Assembly: GCF_008831285.2 (NCBI RefSeq)
Contig: NC_045149.1
Coordinates: 1,552,001-1,616,000, forward strand
DNA: 64,000 bases
Source of the DNA: Nymphaea colorata
Taxonomy: Eukaryota > Streptophyta > Magnoliopsida > Nymphaeales > Nymphaeaceae
Direction of reading: 5' to 3'
In this document: positions 11,714 to 23,416 of the stretch, in pieces
Layout: every line of letters begins with the position of its first letter
How positions within the stretch are numbered: the stretch's first letter is position 1
Position numbers and translations under genes: made by a program
The notes under the pieces: generated by a model
What the model saw: only the letters and a program-made list of their open reading frames with translations
Databases searched by the model: none
Told to the model about the DNA's origin: nothing

Positions 11714-14700
11714 CACAATGATAACATTAGGACAGGGTATGCTAATGTTTTCCTTTCTTTTATATGTTTCTGTCACCAATGGGGCTTGCAACTGTGATGA
11801 TGAGGATGCCATCTGGGGTGTTGAGAGCATTTTGCAATGCCAGAAGGCAAGTGATTTCCTTATTGCACTTTCTTATTTCTCAATCCCACTTGAGCTCCTG
11901 TATTTCATAAGCTGTTCAAACGTTTTCCCTTTTAAGTGGGTGGTTGTTCAGTTTGGAGCGTTCATAGTTCTCTGTGGTATGACACATTTGTTAACTGTAT
12001 GGACCTATGCCCCACACTCTTTCAACCTCATGCTGTCACTTACCATCTTCAAATTCCTTACTGCGTTGGTCTCTTGTGCAACTGCTATTACCCTAGTTAC
12101 TCTCATTCCTCAACTCTTAAGAGTGAAGGTTCGTGAAGTTTTTCTAAAGCAGAAAGCTCGAGAGCTTGACAGGGAGGTGGTGATAATGAAGAAACAGGAA
12201 GAAACAAGTTGGCATGTCCGGATGCTCACACAAGAGATCCGGAAATCACTTGACAGACATACCATCTTGCAGACTACTCTGGTTGAGCTATCAAAAACTC
12301 TAGTACTTCAAAATTGTGCAGTTTGGATGCCCAATCCTCAGAAAACAGAAATGATTTTGATGTATGAATTCAAAAACCGAAATTTAAAGCTTTCTATTCC
12401 AGTTAGCGATCTAGATATCGAATGCATAAAGGCGACGAAGGGTGCAAAGATTTTGATGCCTGATTCAGCACTTGCAGCAGCAAGTAGTTGTGGCTTGGCA
12501 GCAGAGGGAGGGGTTGCTGCCATCAGGATGCCAATGTTAAGAGTTTCAAACTTCAAGGGAGGGACTCCTGAAGTTGTTGAGGCTTGTTATGCTATTCTTG
12601 TTCTGGTTCTTCCTTTCGGATGCTCACACCCTTGGAGTGACCAAGAGTTGGAGATAGTGGAGGTTGTCGCTGATCAGGTAGCCGTTGCATTATCTCATGC
12701 TGCAGTTCTGGAGGAATCACAGTTAATGAGAGAGGAATTGGAGGCACAAAATCGAGCTCTGCAGCAGGCAAGAAGTAATGCCATGATGGCAAGCCAAGCA
12801 CGGAACTCATTTCAAAGAGTGATGAGTAATGGTATGAGAAGGCCTATGTACACCATATCTGGCTTGCTCTCAGTAATGCAACGTGATACTCTCAGTTCTA
12901 GCCAGAGGTTAATCTTGGATACAATGGTTAAAACAGGTAGTGTCCTATCTAAATTGATCAATGATGTGTTGGAGATTTCAAACGTTGATCAAGGTAGGTT
13001 GTCTCTGGAACTGAAATCGTTTCAACTGCATCCCATGATAAAGGAAGTGGCTGCTTTGGCAAAATGTATGTGTTCTTTAGGAGGTTTCGAGTTTGAGTTT
13101 GAGGTTGAAAGATCATTGCCCGAGAATGTGATTGGGGATGAGAAACGCATTTTTCAGGTGATACTACATATGGTGGGAAGCATGTTAGGTGGTAGCCATG
13201 GAGGAGGATTGATTTCATTTTATGCCTACCTTGAAGATGAGAGTGACCTAAACCAGGAACCTAGGTGGTCGCCTTGGAAGCCAGAGTTGCTTCCTAATGG
13301 TTATGTATATGTGAAGTTTGAATTCAAGAATCAGAATTGTACAAGTGACGAATCAACTTCTGGATCAAGTGGGTTGACGAGGAAGAGCAGTGGGGATGGG
13401 TCATGTGAGGGCCTTGGATTTACCATGTGCAAAAAGATTGTTCAGGTATGACCAACTGTTCTTTCTCTCCGGACTTCTTTTCATTTTCAGCGGCGAAGCT
13501 ATGCTGAGGTTGCATGATACAAATTGTCAATATCTTATGGCTACTTTAATTCTTGATTTTTGGTCAAACATTAATGTCCAATTAGAATATCATAATCCCA
13601 TCTCCTTTGATTTTTATTGTAAGTGATTTCATATTTAGTTAGGATTTGTGGCGACATGCTTCTCAGGTAGAGTGCTTTTCAGAGAACAATGTTCACTATG
13701 CCTATCAGTTGTCATCATTTATCGATTTGTCTTGAAGTTAGACGAGTTCATGCCATTGGGCTTGATTTACATTATTTAACATGTTGAACATTGTGATTTT
13801 AGTGGTGTTTGACTTGCTGATAGCGCTCGTTTAATGTAAAACTTTTTAAGTTCTTCTATTCATCCTGTGATGATGATCACCAACAACGGCCTCCTAAAAC
13901 CTTCTTTCATATGACAGTAAGAATGGTGTATCATGTATGTTAGTGTACTGCCTCCTTTAATGTAGTAAATTTTCTCTCCGCTTAAAAACTTAAGAATGGA
14001 GTTTTCTTTATTTCATTTGGATGATCAAGTGTATTGGCTAATGTTTTACTGTAAAGTATGCCTTGGGAATATTACAAAGTGCACCTTTCCCAGGCCTTTG
14101 GTGTTCATCTCTAACATAAGTTGCTGATGTTCAAGCTAAAGCCACAACAACGACATTTTTTGGTTTGGATATTCTTTAGCCTTCAGTCTTTGCATTGCCT
14201 CCTTAAATGATATAGTATCCTGGTAACTGTGGTTGGAGATTGAATGTTTAATTTTTAAAACAGTCTTTGTGAGGTGACTTGTCTTCTATTGTTGACGTGG
14301 TTATTCTCATTCAGATGATGCAAGGCAACATCTGGTTAGACAGAAGAGGCCTAGGTGAAAGCATGAATCTTGTGCTGAGATTACAAGTTGAGCAGTCAAA
14401 GCCTTTGTTTAATGAGCATGCATTGTCGGAGCATCTTAGATCCTCCATCCTTAAAGGGCTAAAAGTGCTCATTGTTGATGGGGATGGTCCCAACCGGGCA
14501 GCCACTCGCATGATGCTGGAGAAATTAGGCTGCCGAGTTTCAGCTGTGGCATCTGGTTTAGCCTGCCTAAGTGTCATTGGCTGCAACAGCGACCCTTGGG
14601 ACCCTTTCCAAGCGGTTATATTGGATATCCAGCTGCCAGAAGTGGATGGGCTTGAAGTTGCTCGGCGGGTGAGGAAGACTAATATTATGTGGCCGCTGAT

Positions 14701-14848
14701 AATTGCTCTGACTTTAAGTGCTGATGATGGATTAGAGGAAAAATGCCTGCAGGCGGGAATGAATGGTGTTATTAGAAAGCCAATCTTGTTGGATGCCATG
14801 GGTGATGAGCTCATAAGGATTGTCCAGCATGGAAATCCGATTGTCTGA
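11679..14848 (+). CDS. EIN4: Ethylene receptor, subfamily II (EIN4/ETR2-type), two coding exons
   Basis: Join of 11679-13445 and 14315-14848, 766 codons, the usual length for EIN4. The product should sit in the ER membrane, bind ethylene through a Cu(I) cofactor and repress the response through CTR1 when ethylene is absent. Visible parts: N-terminal hydrophobic segment (about residues 18-34) typical of subfamily II; dimer cysteines C37 and C39; three membrane helices (about 57-78, 85-105, 117-146) with the copper/ethylene residues C99 and H103 in VLCGMTHLL; GAF domain (about 190-345); degenerate histidine-kinase region (about 370-589) in which the H-box His is replaced by Asn384 (SNGMRRPM), the N-box lacks its Asn, and only a GLGF G-box piece remains; receiver in exon 2. 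Start: ATG 11679 has poor context (T at -3); Met14 at 11718 has A at -3 and gives 753 residues. In-frame stop at 11658. EIN4 fits slightly better than ETR2 by eye; the exact orthologue is inferred. Confidence 0.95.
13446..14314 (+). other. Coding intron of the ethylene receptor gene
   Basis: Phase-0 intron of 869 bases with donor CAG|GTATGA and acceptor ATTCAG|ATG. It falls right after GLGFTMCKKIVQ, and the next exon continues MMQGNIW, which restores the expected continuous kinase-to-receiver sequence of this family. Reading on into the intron adds only one codon before a stop. Confidence 0.92.
14315..14848 (+). CDS. EIN4: Second coding exon of the ethylene receptor: receiver domain
   Basis: 177 codons plus TGA, residues 590-766 of the full protein. 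It starts with the end of the ATPase-like region (MMQGNIWLDRRGLGESMNLV), then the receiver from about residue 637. The acidic pocket is D644 (with D646), the phospho-accepting Asp is D693 in VILDIQLPEVDG, the conserved Thr is T722 and the conserved Lys is K744 in IRKP. All key receiver residues are therefore present, unlike the kinase part, so phospho-transfer from another kinase remains possible. The domain marks the protein as an ETR-type receptor (with receiver) rather than an ERS-type (without). Confidence 0.95.
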   Translation: MMQGNIWLDRRGLGESMNLVLRLQVEQSKPLFNEHALSEHLRSSILKGLKVLIVDGDGPNRAATRMMLEKLGCRVSAVASGLACLSVIGCNSDPWDPFQAVILDIQLPEVDGLEVARRVRKTNIMWPLIIALTLSADDGLEEKCLQAGMNGVIRKPILLDAMGDELIRIVQHGNPIV

Positions 14849-15200
14849 GACTCTGAGTGCAATGAGAGCTTGGTTTGTGGAAAGAACATAAACCCAGCAA
14901 TCAAGTGCACCCTGCTTACTGGTCCAGGCCTTTGATTCTTTGGTTTGAAATTTTTTGAGCCTTTAAAGTGAATAATGCTAGAACTTTCTAGGTTTCCTGA
15001 TTCTGCAATTGCAGAGTGAACATGCAGAGAGAGAGGGGGGAGAGAGAGAGAGTGAGTGAGAGAGAGGGTTTAGGTTTGCTTTTGTTCTTCCTAAAGAAAA
15101 TGCAGGTTTGTGATGTATAAATCGGTTTATTGAGATTGTATAAGCTAAATACATCATTCAATTGAATATAATCATGCTTTCTGTAACCTTTGGTTCAGGA
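14849..15200 (+). other. 3'UTR of the ethylene receptor gene (approximate)
   Basis: Non-coding sequence after the TGA. It contains a GA-rich low-complexity tract at about 15023-15067 and AT-rich poly(A)-signal-like words (gaataatg near 14970, tgtataa near 15113 and 15137). The end point is estimated; no single strong AATAAA was seen. Confidence 0.4.
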
Positions 15201-16082
<882 letters not shown>

Positions 16083-16099
16083 AAGAGGAAAAAAAGGTG

Positions 16100-16780
16100 G
16101 GGGACAAGAACCGGTTGGGGGTGAACAAGAGTGAGTAAAGCCCAAGCTCCAACTAGGCTCAACTCTTATTTTCTTGGCTAGACTCAGAGCTCTAATTAAA
16201 ATTTAAACATTAGCCTGAACTCTATGGAGATGGCGGCGGAGGGAAGATGATGGGACCAGAGCTTTGGAGGCCTCAAGAGAAGAATGACAATGACAAACAC
16301 TTAACATTAAAAAATAGATAGAGGGTTTCAGCACCTTCCGCTTAGAAGGAGGAAAACGAAGAAGGGCGGCAGAGGAGCTTACCTTTGGTCTCGCACCGCC
16401 ATCACTTGTGACGTCCGGATGGAGGTGGAAGGGTGAGGAAAGAGAAAAAGAAAGGGGAAAACGAAGCGACGGTGAGCGTGGAGGGGGAAAGGAGCGATGG
16501 GTGAGGGTGGAGCGGGAAAGGTGAGGAGAGAGAAAACAAATGGGGAAAATGAAGCCGCAGGAAGGGTGAGGAGAGAGAATTGTGAGGAGGGAGAAAAAGG
16601 AATGAGCTGTTTTAACTTTTGGAGCCGAGTTAGATGAGCTGTGTTGGAACAACTCAAACTCCACTGGACTAAATAGATGAGTAAGGACATCAACTCTAGC
16701 TCAGCTTGTGTCCGGAATTTGAGTTAGAGACGAACTTTAATGAGTAGAGCTCGAGTTCTTGAGCTCGTTGTTTAACCCTA
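16100..16780. mobile_element. Probable hAT element end (terminus at 16780)
   Basis: On the minus strand the region begins at 16780 with TAGGGTTAAACAACGAGCTC followed by more GAGCTC/CTCGAG words. This resembles the left terminus at 20012 (TAGGGTTGCACACAAGCCGA, then GTCGAGCTC). The interior is a GC-richer block full of gga/gaa words, like 25880-26500 at the far side of the hAT transposase remnant. I read it as a fragment of a related hAT element. No target duplication was found and no transposase is present. Confidence 0.4.
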
Positions 16781-17169
16781 AGAATGGGTCCACTTGGCCT
16801 CATAACGGCATCCTTAATCTCAAGATCAATACCATCAAACTACCACCCTTTAAGAGTGGAACTAATGACCTGCCTAGAAGACGCCACTCAATGCGCTAGG
16901 GAGCACTTGGTATTGAAGAGATATATGAAATGAAAATAATTTTATTATGGAGAGATATATATGAAAAGAACTTTATTAAATGAAAACACAAAACATCATT
17001 CTCACTAGTCCATGTATGCAACCAAAAGTTGAACAACGCAGAAGGAAACACCATTTTCACAACCGACGAGTAATAAAAGGGCCAAATAAAAAGTTCCGAG
17101 CAAAGGAAGATGAGGAGACAGTAGGCAACGGGTGTTGCCGGGTAGGAGTGTACACGCAGTGGACTTCTA

Positions 17170-17640
17170 TGCAATCTCAAAACAGATGACAAGTGCTTTC
17201 CTTACCAACTTGGCAAAGCGCACAGCTACTAGCAAGTGAAAACCCGCAACGCTATTATAAAGTGTATTCTGTCTGAATGCAATCACGGAGAATGAACCAA
17301 ACATGGAGCCCCATCAAGTAGGGAGCGATTACGAATGACTGCATGCTGAAACTGGGCCACCAAAGAATGCATACTGTGCTCAAGCTAGATGATGCCAAAA
17401 TTTTAACAATGATCCTTCAAAGTAATCCAAGCTAAGAGATAGGTTTGAATTGGGAAATATCAGTTGCATTATACCGCTTGGGAGCCACAACTATGGGAGA
17501 GCGATGGACAGAAGCGGGAAGATGGGCACTACGATGGAACACTCTGGTCAAATCACAAAAAAAAAGGACACCAAAAACCTCCAATACATCTGGCTGAACA
17601 CCATCAAAGCCAGCGCCGGCCAACCAGCCACGCCTTCAAT
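17170..17640 (-). pseudogene. L1-type LINE reverse transcriptase and zf-RVT fragment
   Basis: Minus strand from about 17620 reads AGFDGVQPDVLEVFGVLF, then HLPASVHRSPIVVAPKRYNA and TDISQFKPIS. This is the start of a plant L1 reverse transcriptase (normally PGxDGFxxxFY..W......LP..LN.T.I.LIPK......FRPIS). After stops near 17445 and 17430 it continues RIIVKILAS. A frameshifted segment reads MHSLVAQFQHAVIRNRSLLD, the next conserved block. At about 17184-17228 a short CALCQVGKESTCHLF matches the zf-RVT cysteine motif at the C-terminus of such ORF2 proteins, so most of the RT between has been deleted. Non-functional. Confidence 0.8.
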
Positions 17641-19002
17641 GGCAACTCGACTGTCTAATTTCTAAAAGGTGACTTGAAGGCCTAAAGTAAGGACCCTAAA
17701 TCCCAATTCCTAAGTAACCAATGGGAGGCAGCTTTATATTTTATTTAAAATATTTTTTTTTTAAAATAAATGTGTTTGATTTTTATCGGACCCAAGTGTC
17801 TGGTTGTATGTAATGCGTAAAACCAATCGGATTCTAAGGAAATATGACCATACACTATATATTTAATGGCTCCTTTTTTTATGAATGATTATGTAAAAAG
17901 AATAGTTGTATGCTCGAAAAGTATAAAAAATTTACACAATTGGTTTTACATTTATATAAAATTCAGTTATAAATTAATTTTTTTTTTATAAACTATTGAC
18001 ATTTGAACGTAGAGATGACAACATGTAGGAACTTAGGAAAGAGAATATATATATATATATAATTATGAATATTTTCATCATCTAATATTAATTTAGACAT
18101 ATTCTTTTTTGTTTTTTCCCACATACTTTACATAGATAGTCTTGGTTAGATAGCTGACTTTTATATAATTAAAGTCATCATTCAGTCACTAACTTTTTTT
18201 GTTTTATATAATATATATATATATATATATGCACCTGTAGGTATGATACTCAATTAAAAAGGGTTGAATTGTTGTCTGCTACAAGACAGATACCTTCCTC
18301 CACTTTGAGAGAAACGCACAAGCACTAAAGTTAAAATAAAGAAAACTAAAGGAGAACGTCCACGAAAAGCATTAGAAAAAAAAATTAACATGAACAAAAA
18401 CATTACGACACATGAATGATTAAAAGACGGAGAAGTGTGGCTGGTTAAATGAAAATGGCAACGCGAAAGAAACGGCCCACCAGACTGCTAGCCAGTCAAG
18501 GTGGGGCCACCGTCTGCCGTGGCACGATTAGGAAGAGACAGTTATCCGTACTGTATGGATTAATTTTCAGCGTGACATGGTTGGTATTAATGCGAAAGAA
18601 AAAAAGTGCTCGTTATCGATTATCATCCATGTAATTGTGTAAGGTTTTTTTTTCACCCGTTTTTTGTTTTTATCTTACTTCCTTTAGATTGAGATTATTT
18701 AGTAGATTTTAAGAGAAAAAGGTTAGAAAAAAATCAAATTTTGTGTGTGTATATATACGAGGACGAAAAGAGAATTTCAGTTTTGATATCTCCTTTTTTA
18801 TATATATATAGTGTGTGTGTGATTTTCCAATTCGTTTATGATGGTCATCTGCCATATTGGGATAGGAGGTTGACATAAAAACACAAACAAAGAAAAAAAC
18901 ATAATTAATATTAAATGATGAAAAACTAATATTAAATAATAAAAATATCCATCACTTTTTTTTTATATTTTCATTATAACATATGTGGATAACTCTAAAT
19001 AG

Positions 19003-19057
<55 letters not shown>

Positions 19058-20011
19058 TGAAGTTTTTTCCTTTTGTTAGAATTCATTAATAGGGCTACCA
19101 GATCAAGCATAAAACTCGTTCCAATTATTTCAACAACTCAGAAAACACTGTAATAACCGATATTAAACTAATGAACCAAACAATGTCAAGATCTGGTGCT
19201 TAGTTTCTTAATAGCGTGCAAGTAAAGCACGACTTGTGCAAGGTAGCTTTCATGTTAAAATTAGGCAGACGTGGGAGGAGGGGCACTGGCCAGAACCGGT
19301 ACTTTTGCCTCTTCCCAATTAAAAATTTAAATAGATGTGTGTGACCCTGCCACTGAAAGTGGAGGAATTTCAGGCCTCCAAAGGTCAGATTCCCCCAACA
19401 TTAATGCCAACGTGTCAGGGGAATGGGGAGTCCGGTAACGGACGTCATAAATTGCTGGGTCCCACGCTGCTCGACTGGGCTGCTAAATGGTGGGCCCCAC
19501 ACTCCACTGGTTTCTACATAGCTTTATTTCATATATCTGTTGATATGCAAGAAACACAAGCTTCAAACACCGGGTTCGCATTTTCATATATTTCTTTTCA
19601 TAATGGCGCTGCGAACTGGATAAGCTTAATTATCTAACTTTACATCATCATTCTTTCTTTCTTTTGTCTTTTTCTTCTTCAGACGGGCTCGCTTCAGTAA
19701 TCAGGTCCCTGTAGTTAGCTCTCTTTCTGTTGTCTAAGTGCAGAGATAATTTAAAAGCTATTCTTTGTTACTAAAACCATAACATAATTTAGAGAGAGGG
19801 AGGGTTGGCGCTTACTTACTTATGGCCCTGATTTTTTATTTTTTTTTAAACATTATTGTCGGCTTCCTGTGAAACGAGACTTTGAGTAATATTGTGAAAC
19901 GAATATCCTAGCTTCTCCCGTGTTTCCCCTCCTCTTCGCTATGACTTTTAGCCCATACTCCTCTTCTACTTATAACGACATGCTGGAATATAGCAAACCA
20001 TTAGTGACTAG
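17641..20011. other. Intergenic, AT-rich, no gene recognised
   Basis: Very AT-rich with several TA microsatellites (18049-18060, 18209-18230, 18801-18810, 19006-19052). The stretch 19330-19740 is less AT-rich, with tgggtcccac/tgggccccac words followed by pyrimidine-rich sequence, and looks somewhat promoter-like. No reading frame of a known family follows. Confidence 0.4.
19006..19052. repeat. (TA)n microsatellite
   Basis: Uninterrupted TA dinucleotide run of about 46 bases. Confidence 0.95.
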
Positions 20012-20040
20012 TAGGGTTGCACACAAGCCGAGTCGAGCTC
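20012..20040 (+). mobile_element. Left terminus of the hAT element
   Basis: TAGGGTTGCACACAAGCCGA followed by GTCGAGCTC is the typical terminal sequence of one group of plant hAT elements. The next 100 bases keep repeating aactcgt/ttaactcg-like words, as hAT subterminal regions do. The preceding eight bases, gtgactag, would be the target duplication, but no matching copy was found at the right side. Confidence 0.5.
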
Positions 20041-21289
20041 CATATAACCAAGTTCAAGCTTGACTCGTTTAGCGTTAACTCGTGGAATTTGTGAAATTAT
20101 TTAACTTGTTTAACTCATGTTGTTTAACACATTGAACATGAACATAATACATTATTATTGTGTTAAAATATAGTATATGTTCATTTGAGTTAGAATAAAA
20201 GTTTGATATAGTGCTTGTTCCTTTGTGTGGCTTTCCTTCAATGCCTCCTTCATATTGATGACAGTCTTAAACCAATTGCTGGGACCCATTCAAACAATGA
20301 AATGTTACAAAACACAAGTAATGTAACAAAAGAGTGGGGGAAAAACAAGGGAGGAGATAGCTTTATCTCTTAAAGAGCAGAAACCACATAAAAATGAGCC
20401 ATTTGGCTCTACTTTAGATTTTGCAATTGTTACAATCCAAATGCTTATGATATGGTTACTAACTTGCCTTTTTAGGTTGTCCATAAACTGAATTTGATGT
20501 TTTGATCATACATGATTCACATGCAACAAAATAATAGCGAATAGATAACTTTTATAAATGACTAAGTTGATATTGTGTTGCCACCCCAAAGACAAGCACT
20601 TGCAAGAGGAAATAATAATGACAATAGCTTCAAAAGATTAATAATTTTTGTGTAAACATATCACTACTAAGTCAAATGTTTCACATAAGTAAGTCAATAA
20701 CTTAATATTTAATAGTTGTATATAGAAGTTTTGCAGGAGAAAGAAAAAAAACAGTCCATTCACTTCATATTGATATATAAGATAGATGCCTCTCAATAAA
20801 AAGCACTCTTGTGAATCTCCTTATGAGTCTCTAACATTAGAACCAAACACAGTTGACATAAAAATGTTGGCATAAAAAAAATAAAAATGTTAGCATAAAA
20901 AAAAGTCATGATTCAATGTGTTTAAAATAAATACAACTAATAATTCCACCATCAATGTAAAGTCAAGCATCAAAGAACAAAACAATTTAAGACTTGGAAC
21001 AATACCAAGTATTTTGTTAGTTGTTACAATACTAAAAACTAACAGAATGAGAATCATGCAGCTAAACAACATAAACCAGAATAACCAGAAAAATTATGAA
21101 ATTCTTCAAAAAACAGTCACTAATAATAGTAAAAGACTAAAGCTTAATGCATAATATGTTTAAAATGATGTTGAATCATGCTCCCATTCATCTTCGGCAA
21201 TGTCCTACAAGGAAACTAATTTTAACTGATCAATAAACAAAAATAAACATGATAAACTTTATTAAAAATACATTTTAGTACTTGCCTTT

Positions 21290-23416
21290 ATCAATATCAG
21301 TACAACATTCATTGGGTTGTCATACTGTCTTATCCATTCACGTACACAAACTAATTCTTCTACTATCTTTGAACTCAATGAACTCTTATGTTTATCCATA
21401 ATTTGACCTCCAGTACTAAAAGCATATTAAAAGGCAACTATAGTAACACCATATATCACATGTCATATATGATAAAATGAGGTAATTCTCATGTCATATG
21501 TGATCAAATGTGGTATTTCAATTTTTTAACTTTTCACCAAATCAATATATCAAATGAGTCATGAGTGGTAGCATCACATTTGCACAACCCATCTTCTAAA
21601 TGCATATCAAGTTATGACTTAGGAGTTTGGAAAGCAATATTGTCTGCTTTACCTAAAAATCTAAAAAATCTTACACTATATTGATTATAATTGCTATATA
21701 AGTCAATCCCTTTCATAAAAGTGCTAGCATCACATTCAATATTTTTACTCAAACCTTCAATTTTTGCAACATAGCTATTATAAAATTCTTGCAATGTATT
21801 TTTTACTAATGTAATTTGATACTTTCTTTTTTACTAACAGTCATTAAAAAGGCAAAGTCTATTAAACTTAATTGTCTAGTATGGAAACAATAGCCATCAA
21901 TGTATTACAGAAGTTCCAATACTTATCAAAATTTTCTTTCATTTTAGTTGCCATTCTTTTCATAAAGCTACATCCATTCACAACTTGTTCTTGTAATTGA
22001 TCTTAGTCCCTCAAATTTTTGGGAAAAATATTTTGCTGTAGGATACTTGGAACCTAAGGAAAACACAGAAACCTTATATAATGCTTCAAGAAAAGGAAAT
22101 ACTTTTTTGTACTCTTTCCCATTCATATGCATCAAACAACTGCGTAAAACCAGCATTTTCCATATCATATCTATCAAAAACATGTTTGTGCATAAGTGCA
22201 ACCTCTAACATCGAATAAGTAGAATTCCATCGAGTTGCAACATCTAGAACAAACTTGTTTTGACCATGAATTTCAAATTCATATACTATAAGTTGAAAAT
22301 TGTGAAGTTTTGATGGGAAACATTTTATAATTTGACTCTCTCTATTCTTACCAAGTTCATCTCTAATAGTAGATAAACTATCTTGCACTATTAAATATAT
22401 GTGCACAACAATGCACATGAAAAAATTTACTGCATTAGTATAGATTTACGTGACTTTTCTCCAAAACTTTCTTCAATGTTCTTACAAGAACATCATTAGA
22501 TGAAGCATTGTCAACTATAATAGAGATGATTTTCTTCTTTATTTTCTATTCTCAAAGATTTTAGCAATTACATTTGCTAGATTCTTTTCAGTATGGGGCG
22601 ATTCGAGTTGGCTAAAATCAATTATATGCTTTTGAAGTGTCTAAGCATGATCTCTGAAGTGAGTTGTAATAGAAATATACCCAATTTATTTAATTGACGT
22701 CCACACATTTATTGTTAAGTCAATAGATGCAATACCTTCAAAGTATTCCTTCAACTTTTTTTTTCTATCTCATATAATTGTGTGACATCTCTTTTTATCA
22801 TTGTCCTTAAGATGGGTAACTAATTTGAAAAGCAAACTTCAATAAAAATCTAAACCAACAATATTCACTCATATTGAATGCATACTCATGACAAGCTACC
22901 ATTTTTGCCAATATCTCATTTTTTTGGGGATTAAGTTTGACACCCTTACTCATGTATTCCTTTGTAATGCATGAAACTTCATTAATGCCAAAATTCAAAG
23001 TATTTTGTTTCCTATTACCAGGATATGTAAGACACTTGTACCTTCTCTTCAATGATGTATTCGCTCCTATATTTTTAACGTATGTTGTTTTGCAATGCTT
23101 AAATCTGCCTTTTTTTATATCCCCTACAATTACTTCTTCAAAATCATTGCAAACTAAAGAAGTCATTGCTCTGTCTTCTCATACCACTATTAGACATTGC
23201 TTCATCAACTTTATCCATGCTTACATCCTCATTTTCAACAGACTTCAAATAAGTAGGATTTAAACTATCATAAGCTATAAACTGTTGTATAAAAATTCCT
23301 AGGGTAGGTGGTCTTGTTGAACCTGCTTCAAAACTACATATTAGTTGTTTGTTTTTGCTTAAAGTATTTTCTCTTGGTGATGACATTCTTCTTCTATACA
23401 CAAAAACATACAACAA
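21290..23416 (-). pseudogene. Ac/hAT-family (RICESLEEPER-like) transposase remnant
   Basis: Read on the minus strand in order. 23416-23144: N-terminal part, including SSPRENTLSKNK. 23166-22807: a degraded BED zinc-finger region (HCKTTYVKNIGANTS...LKRRYKC) followed by KNEILAKMVACHEYAFNMSE, typical of plant hAT transposases. 22418-22086: the hallmark LDVATRWNSTYSMLE. 21794-21612: a further piece of the catalytic domain. About 21435-21290: the C-terminal dimerisation region (YAFSTGGQIMDKHKSSLSSK, then IVEELVCVREWIRQYDNPMN). Stops and frameshifts separate the parts, so no transposase can be made. The order and spacing show one decayed gene rather than scattered scraps. The left terminus is at 20012. 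Confidence 0.9.

Noticed and set aside
14311-14910. Minus-strand frame of 199 codons opposite the receiver exon
   Set aside because: Antisense shadow of a highly conserved coding exon on the plus strand.
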